Assembly (NCBI RefSeq): GCF_030269485.1
Contig: NZ_BSTL01000003.1
Coordinates: 434,001-498,000, forward strand
Reading direction: 5' to 3'
Source: Actinoplanes sp. NBRC 103695
Lineage (GTDB): Bacteria > Actinomycetota > Actinomycetes > Mycobacteriales > Micromonosporaceae
Length of the DNA: 64,000 nt
Shown: positions 24,154 to 32,532 of the stretch, piece after piece
How the letters are laid out: every line of letters begins with the position of its first letter
Numbering within the stretch: position 1 is the stretch's first letter
The notes under the pieces: generated by a model
Databases searched by the model: none
Seen by the model: the letters and a program-made list of their open reading frames with translations, nothing else
What the model was told of the DNA's origin: nothing
Made by a program: the position numbers and the translations under genes

Positions 24154-25578
24154 TCAAACCGGATCGTGGAGCGTGTTGTACGCGGCGGCGCCGATCAGTT
24201 CCATCGACACCTGCAGCCGCTCCGGGCTGATGTTCGCCGCGATGGTGTCCTCTGGGGTGTGATTCTGGGGCTCCAGGTCGGCCGGCGACTCCTCGCTACG
24301 CCAGGAGAAGTTCGCGGCCGCGATCCCCGCCTGCTGGAAGGACTCGTGGTCGCTGAATCCGCGTTGGGTCACCGGCGAGATCCGGGATGCGTAGCCGAGC
24401 CGCCGAGCCGCCGCGGCCACCTCAGCGGTGGCCCGGTTCGCCTCTCCGGTCGCCGACAACAGCCAGTAACGGGTGGCCGGGGCGAAGGTGGTCGCGACCA
24501 TGTCGTTGTGGAACAGGGCCACGATGCGGTCCCGCTCCACCTGCGGCAACTGCGAGACGTAGTGCAGCGATCCGACCGTCCCGTCCTCCTCGGCGCCCCA
24601 CAGCCCGAACCGCAGCGTCGCGTTCGCGGGCATCGTCCTCAGGACCCGGGCCAGCTCGAGGCACAGCACGGTGCCGGAGCCGTCGTCGTTCGCGCCCGGC
24701 GCGCCGACCACGGAGTCATAGTGGGCGCTGACCATGACCACCGGCCCGTCCCCGTTCCCGGTACGCCGCTCCGCGAGCACATTATGCGAGGTCAGCCCGC
24801 GATGCGCGGACGTACTGACAATCAGCTCGCGCAACTGTCCGGCCGCCAGCAGCTCGCGTAGCCGAATCTTCTGCGCCCACGCCGCGCCCACCACCGGGAC
24901 CGCCACTGGTTCTGGCAGCCATGGGCTCCACGCCGGCGCCCGCAGCCCGGCAAACAGATCCTCGGCCAGGAACACGACCGCCGCCGCGCCACGCTCGATC
25001 GCCCTGCCGGCCAGCACACCCGGGTCCTCGAGCCACGGATTGTCGATCAGCACGATCCTTCCCGCCACGTTCGCCGGGTAATCGTCCGAGCCGCCGATGC
25101 CCGCATCGATGACCCCGGCGCGCACTGTGACGTCGAGTGCACCGTACGGAGACGCTCCCGCCTGCCAGCACAGATCCCGGGGCAGCCCGCCCGGCGCGTC
25201 CAGCCTGGCAAGGTACTTGTCCTCCACCGCGAACGGTTGCAGCGTCGTGTCGTACCCGAGATCGTCGAAAACCCCGCCCAGGTAGTCGGCGGCCCGGCGC
25301 TCGCCCGGGGTCCCGGCGACTCGCGGCCCGATCGTCTCCGTCAGCGCCCGCAGGTCCGTCAGCGCCCGCCGAGCCGACACCTTTGCCGCAACCTGCTGGT
25401 CGCCCGGCGTAAGGGACGGCGGCCGCGTCGCTCCCGGGCGCCGGTCGCCGACCGCCCACGCCGGTGCGGGTAACGCCAGGCCGGCCACACCTCCGGCCGC
25501 CGTGGTGAGGATTTTCCGTCGGCTCAATCGGAACTTCCCACCGAGCGCATCCACAGTGTCCTCCTCGCCGTTGCCCAC
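24154..25578 (-). CDS. Tat-exported M28 family zinc aminopeptidase
   Basis: A 474-aa secreted metallopeptidase. A twin-arginine signal (SRRKILTTAAGGVAGLALPA) sits near residue 18. A PA (protease-associated) domain follows at about 130-250, then the M28 catalytic domain. All five zinc ligands can be placed: His in MVSAHYDS, Asp in GANDDGSG, Glu-Glu in GAEEDGTVGS, Asp in FHNDM and His in NHTPEDTI. It should remove N-terminal residues from peptides outside the cell. ATG 25578 keeps the signal within 45 residues; a later start is possible. No operator box precedes it, but a fragment of a second copy lies at 3697. Confidence 0.94.
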   Translation of the reverse strand: MGNGEEDTVDALGGKFRLSRRKILTTAAGGVAGLALPAPAWAVGDRRPGATRPPSLTPGDQQVAAKVSARRALTDLRALTETIGPRVAGTPGERRAADYLGGVFDDLGYDTTLQPFAVEDKYLARLDAPGGLPRDLCWQAGASPYGALDVTVRAGVIDAGIGGSDDYPANVAGRIVLIDNPWLEDPGVLAGRAIERGAAAVVFLAEDLFAGLRAPAWSPWLPEPVAVPVVGAAWAQKIRLRELLAAGQLRELIVSTSAHRGLTSHNVLAERRTGNGDGPVVMVSAHYDSVVGAPGANDDGSGTVLCLELARVLRTMPANATLRFGLWGAEEDGTVGSLHYVSQLPQVERDRIVALFHNDMVATTFAPATRYWLLSATGEANRATAEVAAAARRLGYASRISPVTQRGFSDHESFQQAGIAAANFSWRSEESPADLEPQNHTPEDTIAANISPERLQVSMELIGAAAYNTLHDPV

Positions 25579-25836
25579 TTCGGTTGGCGGAGACGCTAAA
25601 GGCGACCACGGTCTCCGTCTATGACTCGTGAACTAACGAACTGTGTGCAACCATCCGGAAGCGGGACCCGTCAACGAGCGGAACTCTGCGTATGTCCACC
25701 TCGGACGCCGCCAAGGCCGTACCGGCGGCGGTGAAGGCGGTAAGGCCATCGCGGTCGACACCTGCGGGCTGCTGCTCGCGGTCCTGTCAATGCGGCGCGG
25801 CTCAGCGTCTTGATCAACCTTGACATACTCGCCCGC

Positions 25837-26535
25837 ATGGCAACTATGGATCCCTTTCGGGACGAGGCCCGCAACCGCGGCATCCCCGAGGCCGAGGTCG
25901 AGCGGTGGCTCGAGACGGTCCGCCCGTGCGCGGCCCTGTACTGGACCGACGACCACGCGGGCGGCCCGGTGGCCGGGTTCCTCGACGGGCAACCCGACGT
26001 GACCGTACCGGGCAAGCCGTTCCTAGCCCTGGTCAACCTCGCGGCGGTGCCGGCCGACGCCACCGACATCCCGCTCCCCCCGGACGGCACGCTGCTGTTC
26101 TTCGCCGACTTCGATGACCCGGACCCCGACGTGGACTGGCACCAGCTCGTCTACCTCCCGGCCGGCACCGCCGTCGCGATGTCCGGCGAGCCCGCAGAGC
26201 TGGGCGTGAGGGTCGAGCCCTCACTGCCCAACCGCGGCGCGGACAGCGCGGAGTTCCCGCACGGCGACGAGCTGGGCTCGGTCTGGTGGGAAACCAAAGG
26301 CCAGATGGGGAAGGGCGGTGCCGTGAAGCTCGGCGGCTACCCGTGGGTATGGAACGCAGACCCGGTGACCAGCTGGGACCACGACCCGGACGACGACTGG
26401 GTGCTGCTCGCAACGATCACCAGCGGCGAACAGTTCGGCTCCGACCTGGGCATGGCGCACTGGGTCATCCGGCGGGCAGACCTGGCGGCGCGCCGCTTCG
26501 ACCGCGCCGAGGCGTACTACGACTCGTTCGACTAG
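25837..26535 (+). CDS. DUF1963 (YwqG-like) protein
   Basis: A 232-aa cytoplasmic protein of the DUF1963/YwqG family, whose function is unknown. Recognisable features are KPFLALVNLAAVP near residue 60, GTLLFFADFDDPD, and the C-terminal LGGYPWVWN followed by WVLLATITSG. The ATG at 25837 is preceded by TTGACATACTCG, with no ribosome-binding site, so a leaderless transcript is possible. It ends 27 bp before the convergent monooxygenase gene. The 250-bp gap on its left holds nothing I recognise. Confidence 0.82.
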   Translation: MATMDPFRDEARNRGIPEAEVERWLETVRPCAALYWTDDHAGGPVAGFLDGQPDVTVPGKPFLALVNLAAVPADATDIPLPPDGTLLFFADFDDPDPDVDWHQLVYLPAGTAVAMSGEPAELGVRVEPSLPNRGADSAEFPHGDELGSVWWETKGQMGKGGAVKLGGYPWVWNADPVTSWDHDPDDDWVLLATITSGEQFGSDLGMAHWVIRRADLAARRFDRAEAYYDSFD

Positions 26536-26562
26536 GTTCTGTCCCTTACCGCCTGGGCCGGC

Positions 26563-27783
26563 TCAGCCTGCCGGTGACATGATCACCATCCCGACGCACA
26601 TCTCGTCGCTGGTGCCGTCGCCCCAGACCACGTAGCGCGGCGGCAGGGTGCGTAGCTGCGGCACCAGTTTGCGCAGTCCGGCGTCGTGGGTGCAGGTCAC
26701 CCGCAACGTGTCGCCGGTCTTGACCGGGACCGGCTTGGCCAGCTGGAGAACCGCCTGGTCGTCGAAGTTGTAGACGGGTACGTCGAGCAGGGTTTTGGCA
26801 GCCGGCGTACCCGGATTCAGCTCGACCTTGATCGATCGCCCCAGCATGTGCATGTGCCCGGTGAGGGCGTAGATCGCGCCGGCCTTGCGGACCGGTTGGT
26901 CGCACTGCTGGGTGTTGCCGGGTACCGGTACGCCGTTGGTGCACTCTTCAACAAGTTGGTCCTCCCTGGCGCCCACGTCTTCGCCGAAGCGCTGGGTGAC
27001 GTCGGCGATCGACGCCTTCCGGTCGCACAGCGGACCGGTTTCACCGGCCGCACACGGCAGTTCGATCGGTGCGTTCGCCACCTCGATCTCCAGCGGTTTG
27101 AGCTTCTTGGTGCCGTCGGCCAGCCGCAACTGGATGGCGGACTGGTCCGCGGCGCCCTTACCGCCGGTGGCCAGCAGGTTGTAGTGCACCTGCATGACGA
27201 TCAGGCTGCCCGCCGGCATCTCGATGCCGGTCCCCGGCGCCCACACGTTCTCACCCATGCCTGGCGTCCAGTGAGCCACCCAGCCGGCATCGCGGCCGAT
27301 GGCCTCGTCACCGAAGCAGGTCCAGCCCTCGCCCTGGCTGGCGGCGTCGGCGCTACGGGCCTTCGCCACGCCGGCCGGGTCGATCCGGTAGAACATCGCG
27401 TGGTGGACGACGTCGCTGTTCTGCGGCATGAACTGGCTACCGGTCAGGTACGCCGGGCCGGTCAGCTTCGGGTCGACCAGAAAACAGCGGTACTCGTCGG
27501 TGCCGCCGTTCGGTGCGGCCGGCGTGTACGGCTGTGACATGGTCAGCGTTTCGAACCGTTCCCCAGCCTTCAGCGGGGCAGCGGCCGGGATGGCGGCCGG
27601 ACTGTGGCCCGCATGCTCGGATGCCGCGGGACTGCCCTCTCCCGCCGACGCCGGGGTGTCGGCGGAGTTGCTACCGCACGCCGTCAAGACCAGCACCGCT
27701 GTCATCCCGGCCACGAGCCCGCCGACTGCCCTCCTCGCACCGATCACCACTGCTCCCTTTTGATGTTCGTATATCTCGGTCAT
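26563..27783 (-). CDS. Copper type II monooxygenase-like lipoprotein
   Basis: A 406-aa exported lipoprotein (lipobox LVLTACGS) with a His-rich linker (SEHAGHSPA) and the two-domain fold of copper type II, ascorbate-dependent monooxygenases (PHM/DBH family). Candidate ligands: HH in SDVVHHAMFYRID and His in VMQVHYNLL for one copper; His-x-His in LTGHMHMLGRS and Met in TSDEMCVGMVIM for the other. Paired cysteines resemble the family's disulfides. Such enzymes hydroxylate C-H bonds, but bacterial substrates are unknown. ATG 27783 is 61 bp from the BlaI-like box at 27844. It is divergent from the putative injected toxin. Confidence 0.87.
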   Translation of the reverse strand: MTEIYEHQKGAVVIGARRAVGGLVAGMTAVLVLTACGSNSADTPASAGEGSPAASEHAGHSPAAIPAAAPLKAGERFETLTMSQPYTPAAPNGGTDEYRCFLVDPKLTGPAYLTGSQFMPQNSDVVHHAMFYRIDPAGVAKARSADAASQGEGWTCFGDEAIGRDAGWVAHWTPGMGENVWAPGTGIEMPAGSLIVMQVHYNLLATGGKGAADQSAIQLRLADGTKKLKPLEIEVANAPIELPCAAGETGPLCDRKASIADVTQRFGEDVGAREDQLVEECTNGVPVPGNTQQCDQPVRKAGAIYALTGHMHMLGRSIKVELNPGTPAAKTLLDVPVYNFDDQAVLQLAKPVPVKTGDTLRVTCTHDAGLRKLVPQLRTLPPRYVVWGDGTSDEMCVGMVIMSPAG

Positions 27784-27843
27784 GTGGACCACAATCGACC
27801 AAAAGGGCGCTGATCACGTCCTACAGATGTGGGCATTCCCGAC

Positions 27844-27859
27844 TACCACCGCCGTAGTA
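27844..27859. promoter_or_regulatory. BlaI/MecI-type operator, copy 8
   Basis: TACCAC-CGCC-GTAGTA. On the minus strand it is followed by GTCGGGAATGCCCACATCT, matching copy 6. It sits between the divergent monooxygenase (61 bp) and LQRAAGN-leader protein genes and could control both. Confidence 0.78.
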
Positions 27860-27981
27860 GTGCGGCGTGGGGCCCCGTGCCGGATGAATCCTTCGGACCG
27901 GCGGAACGTCGGTTGATCCACATACCCGAAGAGGCACGGCCCGATGCCCGAGGGAGCACCCGCTCGGCTCTGTCCTCGGCC

Positions 27982-30267
27982 ATGCTTTCGGCGAACGATA
28001 GGGCGATGGCCGAGTTGCGCAGACAGGCCGACGCTGACGGCTACGACGGCGTCCATGTCCGCCCGGCCCGTAGGCCCGGCGCAGTGGCCGAACACGCCGG
28101 CGCGGGCCGGCCTTCCGTACGTAACCTTCTCTTCCTGCAACGCGCCGCCGGCAACACGGCCGCACAGCGCGCCGTCCAAGGCGTACGGTCACCAGCGGTC
28201 AAACCCACGCCGGTGCAGCGGATCGATCCGCCGGCCGGGCCGGCCGCGGCCATCATCCATGACCATCATCAGCTGCCCGACGACGGTCCGTTGCTGCGGC
28301 GTGAGATCCAGAAGGTGATCGGGGAGCGAGGATGGGGCGCGACCCGGGTCTGGGCGTCCGCGTTCTACGCCGCCGAACCGACCACGTACCTCCGATATCA
28401 TCCGGACGAGAAGCACGTCGCTGAAGTGCGCCGGAAACTCAAGCAGGAATTGACCGCCATGGAGGGATCGGTCAAGCAACTGACCGGAACACCCACCGCC
28501 GATCTCGGCGACGTCGTCATCGGCCAGGGTGACTTCGACCGGCACCTCGAACGCAACGCCGGCCACCTTCTCGACAACAGCGAGGTTCAGCTCCGCAAGG
28601 AAGCGTCCCGGTACGGCCTGAAGGAATCGGGCTGGGTGTTCAAGGACTACTCGATGACCACCGGGCCGGAGCAACAGAAGCTCCAGGCCGAAGCCGGCCG
28701 GCTGGCCGGAGTCCGCTCGGGTTGCGACGTCCGGCGCTTCACCTTCCTCCGGCTCCAGAAACAGGCCGACCAGACCGGCCGCGAGTTCGAGCAGGCGGCC
28801 AAGGCGATCATCGAGGTGTCGGCCGAGGACGCCGCCCGGCGCGAATGGATCGCCGACGAGGACGCCTACCACGCCGCCTGTCAGAAGGCCCAGGCCGAAT
28901 TCCCCGTGCTCGCCGCGTACACCACCGGCGAGAACGCCGCCGAGCAACTCCGCGCCATCGGATCCGAATCGGCGACCACGCTGGCCGAGCGGCTGTACAA
29001 GACGATCGACGAACGCATCAAGAACGTGGCCAGCGTGCGGGAGCAGATGGCCGGCCACGAGCTGTGGCTGTGGAAACAGCCGCAACTGGTGGCCCTGACG
29101 AAGGCCGCCGGAACGTTCGAGCCGTGGGAGATCCGGGTCATCGACGAAGCCGTCACCAGGATCAAACACGATGAGGCGGAGCGCCAGAAGACGTGGACCG
29201 CGTTCGCCATCGGGCTCGGTCTGCTCGCCGCGATCCCGACCGGCGGTACCTCCGCGCTGGCCACCGTCGCCGCCGCCGGGGCGACGTTGAGCGCGGTCTA
29301 CAGCCTCGACACGCTCTACGAACACTACAAGGACTACACCCTCGCCTCGGCCGCCGCCGGGATGAGCCTGGACCAGGCCAAGGCGATCTCGGCCGACGAC
29401 CCGTCGATGATGTGGCTGGCCTACGACCTGCTCGACCTCGGCCTCAACGTGGCCGGCGCCGTCGGCGCGTTCAAGACCCTGAAGACCGCTCTGGCGGCCG
29501 CGGAGGCGGGCGGCCCGGCATCGCTGATCAAGGTGTTCACCGCGGCGGACCAGATCGGGCTCAAGGCGGCGTCCAAGGGCCGGCTCGCCAAGGTCCTGCT
29601 CGATCCGAAGGGCGGTCCCCGCGCCGTCCAGGAGATGCTGCAGGCCATCCGGGACACGATCGCCAAAGCCGGCCCGGGCAAGGACCCCGACTTCATCAAC
29701 GCCTGTAAACGAGCGGCCACCACCATCATGGATCAGGGCCGGGTCGGGTTCATCCGGGTCGGCGACGGCCGGACGCTGAACGAGATCGAGCGGGTTCTGA
29801 AGGCCGCCGGTGAAGTCGAGCCGGAGGTGTCCCGGGTCGCCCGCGTCATCCACAACGACCTCGAGACCGGCCGGACCCTCGGCGGCTACTACCGCAAGTT
29901 CGACATCGTCCTGATCAAGGAGGGCGATGAGATGGCCAACGTCCTCATCCACGAACTCGCCCACCGCAGCCAGAACCTCGAGAGGCAGATGCACACGATC
30001 GGCACCATGCGTCGCGAGTTCCAGGCCTACCACGCCGAGCGGGAATTCCTGCTCGCCCTGCCGGACGAACTCGTCCCGGTCGGTGGCGACGCCGACAAGA
30101 TCCGCCACGCCACCGACGAGGGTCTCAAGGCCCACATCATGGCCGAGTACGCCGAGGAGCTGAGTGAGGAGGCGTTCCTGCGTCCCAATCTGCAGCCTCT
30201 CACCGATGTCGATCCCGAGAAGCAACTGATCGTCGACTGGTTCAAGAAACTAGCGGCCTGGAAATGA
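27982..30267 (+). CDS. Putative injected/polymorphic toxin with LQRAAGN leader and HExxH metallopeptidase domain
   Basis: About 761 aa, no known full-length family. Near residue 50 is LLFLQRAAGNTAAQRAV, the short motif found at the N-termini of DUF4157 and other proteins linked to extracellular contractile injection systems (eCIS). A long helical region follows (about 90-400) with a hydrophobic hairpin (FAIGLGLLAAIPTGGTSALA, about 410-440) such as pore or translocation segments show. The C-terminal domain contains NVLIHELAHRSQNLERQ, an HExxH zinc-peptidase motif, with downstream Glu in EFQAYHAERE as possible third ligand. The start is uncertain: ATG 27982, ATG 28003 or GTG 27877; ATG 27829 would lie within the operator region. 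It overlaps its small partner gene by 4 nt. Delivery and toxicity are inferred; no eCIS structural genes are in view. Confidence 0.7.
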   Translation: MLSANDRAMAELRRQADADGYDGVHVRPARRPGAVAEHAGAGRPSVRNLLFLQRAAGNTAAQRAVQGVRSPAVKPTPVQRIDPPAGPAAAIIHDHHQLPDDGPLLRREIQKVIGERGWGATRVWASAFYAAEPTTYLRYHPDEKHVAEVRRKLKQELTAMEGSVKQLTGTPTADLGDVVIGQGDFDRHLERNAGHLLDNSEVQLRKEASRYGLKESGWVFKDYSMTTGPEQQKLQAEAGRLAGVRSGCDVRRFTFLRLQKQADQTGREFEQAAKAIIEVSAEDAARREWIADEDAYHAACQKAQAEFPVLAAYTTGENAAEQLRAIGSESATTLAERLYKTIDERIKNVASVREQMAGHELWLWKQPQLVALTKAAGTFEPWEIRVIDEAVTRIKHDEAERQKTWTAFAIGLGLLAAIPTGGTSALATVAAAGATLSAVYSLDTLYEHYKDYTLASAAAGMSLDQAKAISADDPSMMWLAYDLLDLGLNVAGAVGAFKTLKTALAAAEAGGPASLIKVFTAADQIGLKAASKGRLAKVLLDPKGGPRAVQEMLQAIRDTIAKAGPGKDPDFINACKRAATTIMDQGRVGFIRVGDGRTLNEIERVLKAAGEVEPEVSRVARVIHNDLETGRTLGGYYRKFDIVLIKEGDEMANVLIHELAHRSQNLERQMHTIGTMRREFQAYHAEREFLLALPDELVPVGGDADKIRHATDEGLKAHIMAEYAEELSEEAFLRPNLQPLTDVDPEKQLIVDWFKKLAAWK

Positions 30268-30842
30268 CCGCTGACCTCGCCGCCCGGCTGGGAACAGCGG
30301 TCCGGCACCATCTGCTGCCCGGCACGGACGACCATGTTCAGGTCACGCCGCGGGCCGACGGGTCGATCCTGCTCCGCGCCCACGACGCCGAATGGCGCGC
30401 GGTCCACCTTCCGCTGACCGGACCGGTCGACTTCTTCCTCGTCGTACCCGAGCCCGAAGGAACCCGTCACCGTGGCGGCCACCCGGTCCTCGCCGTTGCC
30501 GCCGACGGCGCCAGCTGGGCCATCCGCCGCCCCGAACAGCTCGCCGCCCTGCTCGCGTCGGGCCGCCGGATACCGCCTGCCACCGTGGCCGCTCTCACCG
30601 CGCTGATCCTTGGTACCGGCGCCGAACGGGTCATCACCTCCGACGCTGAGCTGCCGCTAAGCCTGCGCACAACACTGCACGAGCGGGGAGGCATAGTCGT
30701 CCCGCCTGTCGCCTCCCCGGCCGGGTGGGCCTTCACCACCCTCCGCCCTGACCCCGCCGGAGGCCCAGAACAGGAGGTCCGGCAGTGGACGGTGGCGGCC
30801 GACCCCTTCGACTGGACCGCCGAAACCACCGGAACGACCTAG
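30264..30842 (+). CDS. Hypothetical partner (immunity or chaperone) of the LQRAAGN-leader protein
   Basis: A 192-aa soluble protein with no recognised family. Its ATG overlaps the stop of the putative toxin (ATGA), so the two are made together. It is mixed alpha/beta, with no signal peptide or membrane segment. A short cysteine-free core (VRHHLLPGTDDHVQVTPRAD, then SWAIRRPEQLAALLASGRR) and an alanine-rich middle are the only notable parts. Small overlapping genes after polymorphic toxins usually encode immunity proteins or delivery chaperones; both remain possible. The sequence is fully acid/base balanced and looks coding throughout. Confidence 0.7.
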   Translation: MTADLAARLGTAVRHHLLPGTDDHVQVTPRADGSILLRAHDAEWRAVHLPLTGPVDFFLVVPEPEGTRHRGGHPVLAVAADGASWAIRRPEQLAALLASGRRIPPATVAALTALILGTGAERVITSDAELPLSLRTTLHERGGIVVPPVASPAGWAFTTLRPDPAGGPEQEVRQWTVAADPFDWTAETTGTT

Positions 30843-30871
30843 CCGCGGAGTGCCGCCCGAACATGGGGTGA

Positions 30872-31495
30872 TCAGCCCCAGCGCTCGTTGTGCCGGGCCA
30901 GGTGCAGTGGCCGGCGGCTGCGCCAGCCGTGCCGCTCCAGGTCGGGGACCTCTTGCAGGCGGGTGACCGGGCCCAGGCACAGCCACGCCACCGGTCGGAC
31001 GGTGGCCGGGATCCCGAGCAGGTCCTGGACGAATTCCTCGCGGTAGAACGAGACCCACCCGACGCCCAGTCCCTCAGCCGTGGCCGCCAGCCAGAGGTTC
31101 TGGATGGCCAGGCAGACCGAGTAGAGGCCGGCGTCGGCGATCGCGTGCCGGCCCAGGACGGCGGGACCGCCGCGTCGCGGGTCGTAGGTGACCACGATCG
31201 ACAGTGTCGATTCCAGCACTCCGTCGATCTTGATCCGGGCGAACCGTTCGGCTGCTTCCGCGTCCAGAGTGCTGGCATACACGTCGCGTTCGCGGTGTAC
31301 GTGCTCGTGGAACGCCGTGCGTAACGCGGTGTCCCGGACGATTATGAAGTCCCACGGCTGGGACAGCCCGACGCTGGGCGCGGCGTGCGCGGCGGTCAGA
31401 ACCCGATCGAGGGTGGCGTCGGGCAGCGGTTCGCCGGTGAACTCGCCCCGCACGTCGCGCCGGCGGTGGATGATCTCGTACAGGTCATGGACCAT
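30872..31495 (-). CDS. bluB: 5,6-dimethylbenzimidazole synthase
   Basis: A 207-aa nitroreductase-fold flavoenzyme. BluB breaks down reduced FMN with O2 to form 5,6-dimethylbenzimidazole, the lower ligand of vitamin B12. Family-defining sequence is present: IHRRRDVRGEF at the N-terminus, AAPSVGLSQPWDFIIV, the middle GLYSVCLAIQNLWLAA, GVGWVSFYREE, LLGIPATVRPVAWLCLG, and the C-terminal RRPLHLARHNERW. It is read leftward, alone, convergent with the toxin-partner gene. I found no cobalamin riboswitch sequence in the 90 bp before it and no other B12 genes in the window. Confidence 0.93.
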   Translation of the reverse strand: MVHDLYEIIHRRRDVRGEFTGEPLPDATLDRVLTAAHAAPSVGLSQPWDFIIVRDTALRTAFHEHVHRERDVYASTLDAEAAERFARIKIDGVLESTLSIVVTYDPRRGGPAVLGRHAIADAGLYSVCLAIQNLWLAATAEGLGVGWVSFYREEFVQDLLGIPATVRPVAWLCLGPVTRLQEVPDLERHGWRSRRPLHLARHNERWG

Positions 31496-31582
31496 GGGTG
31501 GCTCCCGCTGCGCTCAGCCCCGCTGCGCCGGGGGCTCCCGGTTTCTCGACTGTCCTGACAGGGTCGGCTCGGCTGACTCCGG

Positions 31583-32338
31583 TCAGGCCGCGGAGCGCAG
31601 GCGTCTGATCCACCCTTGGGCGGTGTGGCGAGGCACCTGATAGTGCTCGGCCACGCCTGCCGCCGTCCCGATCTCATCGAAGACCGCCGCGAGATCGTCG
31701 GGCGAAACCCGGTAGGCCCGCCCGCTTGTGACAGGCGCTGCGGTCGTAGCGGCGGCCCGGGTCCGTTTCGCGGTTGTCTTGCTGTTGGCCCGGGCCGTGG
31801 CGCGCGTGGCGGCCCGCTTCTTCACCGGCGCGGGCGGTGTCTTCGCCGCTGCGGCCTTCCTGGTCGCCTTCACCGGGGCCTGTTCGGCGGCCCGCGTCGT
31901 TGACGTGGCCGCGGCTCGGGCCGAGCGCCGAGGCGCAGCGGCTTCGTTCTCGGACGTGCGCGCGCGTGACCGGCGTGGCGCTGGCGTGGCCGTGGCCCGC
32001 GGTGTGGTCTTACGGGCACGGCGCTTCGGTACCTCAGCCACACCCGGCTGTTCGTCGGGCTGGTCAGCGGCGGCCGCATCGAGGGCGAGGGTGCCGCTCG
32101 AGGCGCTCAACTCGGACGCGCCGACGACCCGCTGACCGGTCGACGCGGTCACGGTGCCGGTCACCGCTTGCAGGAGCAGCTCGAAGTCGACGGTTGGGAT
32201 GTGCCCACTGGACAGTCCCTGTGGGGCGTGCAGGTGCACATCGGTGATCCGGACCTGATCTCCGGTGGTGTCGACCACCAGCCGGGTCGCGGCGCCGCTG
32301 TCGTCGTTCGGGGCGATCGTGATCGTGTACGAGTCCAT
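31583..32338 (-). CDS. Histone-H1-like basic protein with C-terminal helix-turn-helix
   Basis: A 251-aa protein in three parts. Residues 1-75 form a compact acidic-neutral domain (MDSYTITIAPNDDSGAATRL). Residues 90-205 are an Ala/Lys/Arg/Thr/Pro-rich tail like eukaryotic H1 and actinobacterial HupB/Lsr2-associated tails. Residues 207-251 form a short helix-turn-helix, with AGVAEHYQVPRHTAQGWIRR as the probable DNA-reading helices. This suggests a nucleoid-associated protein that combines nonspecific charge with a sequence-reading end. The ATG at 32338 is followed at once by the conserved-looking domain. The 190 bp upstream hold no gene. Function is inferred from composition. Confidence 0.78.
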   Translation of the reverse strand: MDSYTITIAPNDDSGAATRLVVDTTGDQVRITDVHLHAPQGLSSGHIPTVDFELLLQAVTGTVTASTGQRVVGASELSASSGTLALDAAAADQPDEQPGVAEVPKRRARKTTPRATATPAPRRSRARTSENEAAAPRRSARAAATSTTRAAEQAPVKATRKAAAAKTPPAPVKKRAATRATARANSKTTAKRTRAAATTAAPVTSGRAYRVSPDDLAAVFDEIGTAAGVAEHYQVPRHTAQGWIRRLRSAA

Positions 32339-32532
32339 GAAGCTTCCTTCTCAGGGGGTCGCAGTCGTTCGCGAGGTCGTGGCCGCGATCCCCGACAGGC
32401 GAGGACACCGTCACAACACACGTGAAGATCACCAATGTAGCGCCGGTGGGTAACCACAGCGGACACCGCGGTCTTTCGCGCCCGGCCACCTTGTACGCCG
32501 ATATGACCCGGCCGGGCAACTAGACTGGACCT

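Noticed and set aside
27829..27981. ATG at 27829 as the start of the LQRAAGN-leader protein
   Set aside because: The first codons would be the operator extension and palindrome themselves, and the encoded peptide has no leader-like sequence; later starts are more likely.
28189..30225. Long minus-strand open frame opposite the toxin-like gene
   Set aside because: Its composition mirrors the plus-strand codons, with no motif; the plus strand has LQRAAGN and HELAH and the overlapping partner.
31496..31582. Cobalamin riboswitch before bluB
   Set aside because: No B12-box-like sequence or room for the fold in the 87-bp gap.
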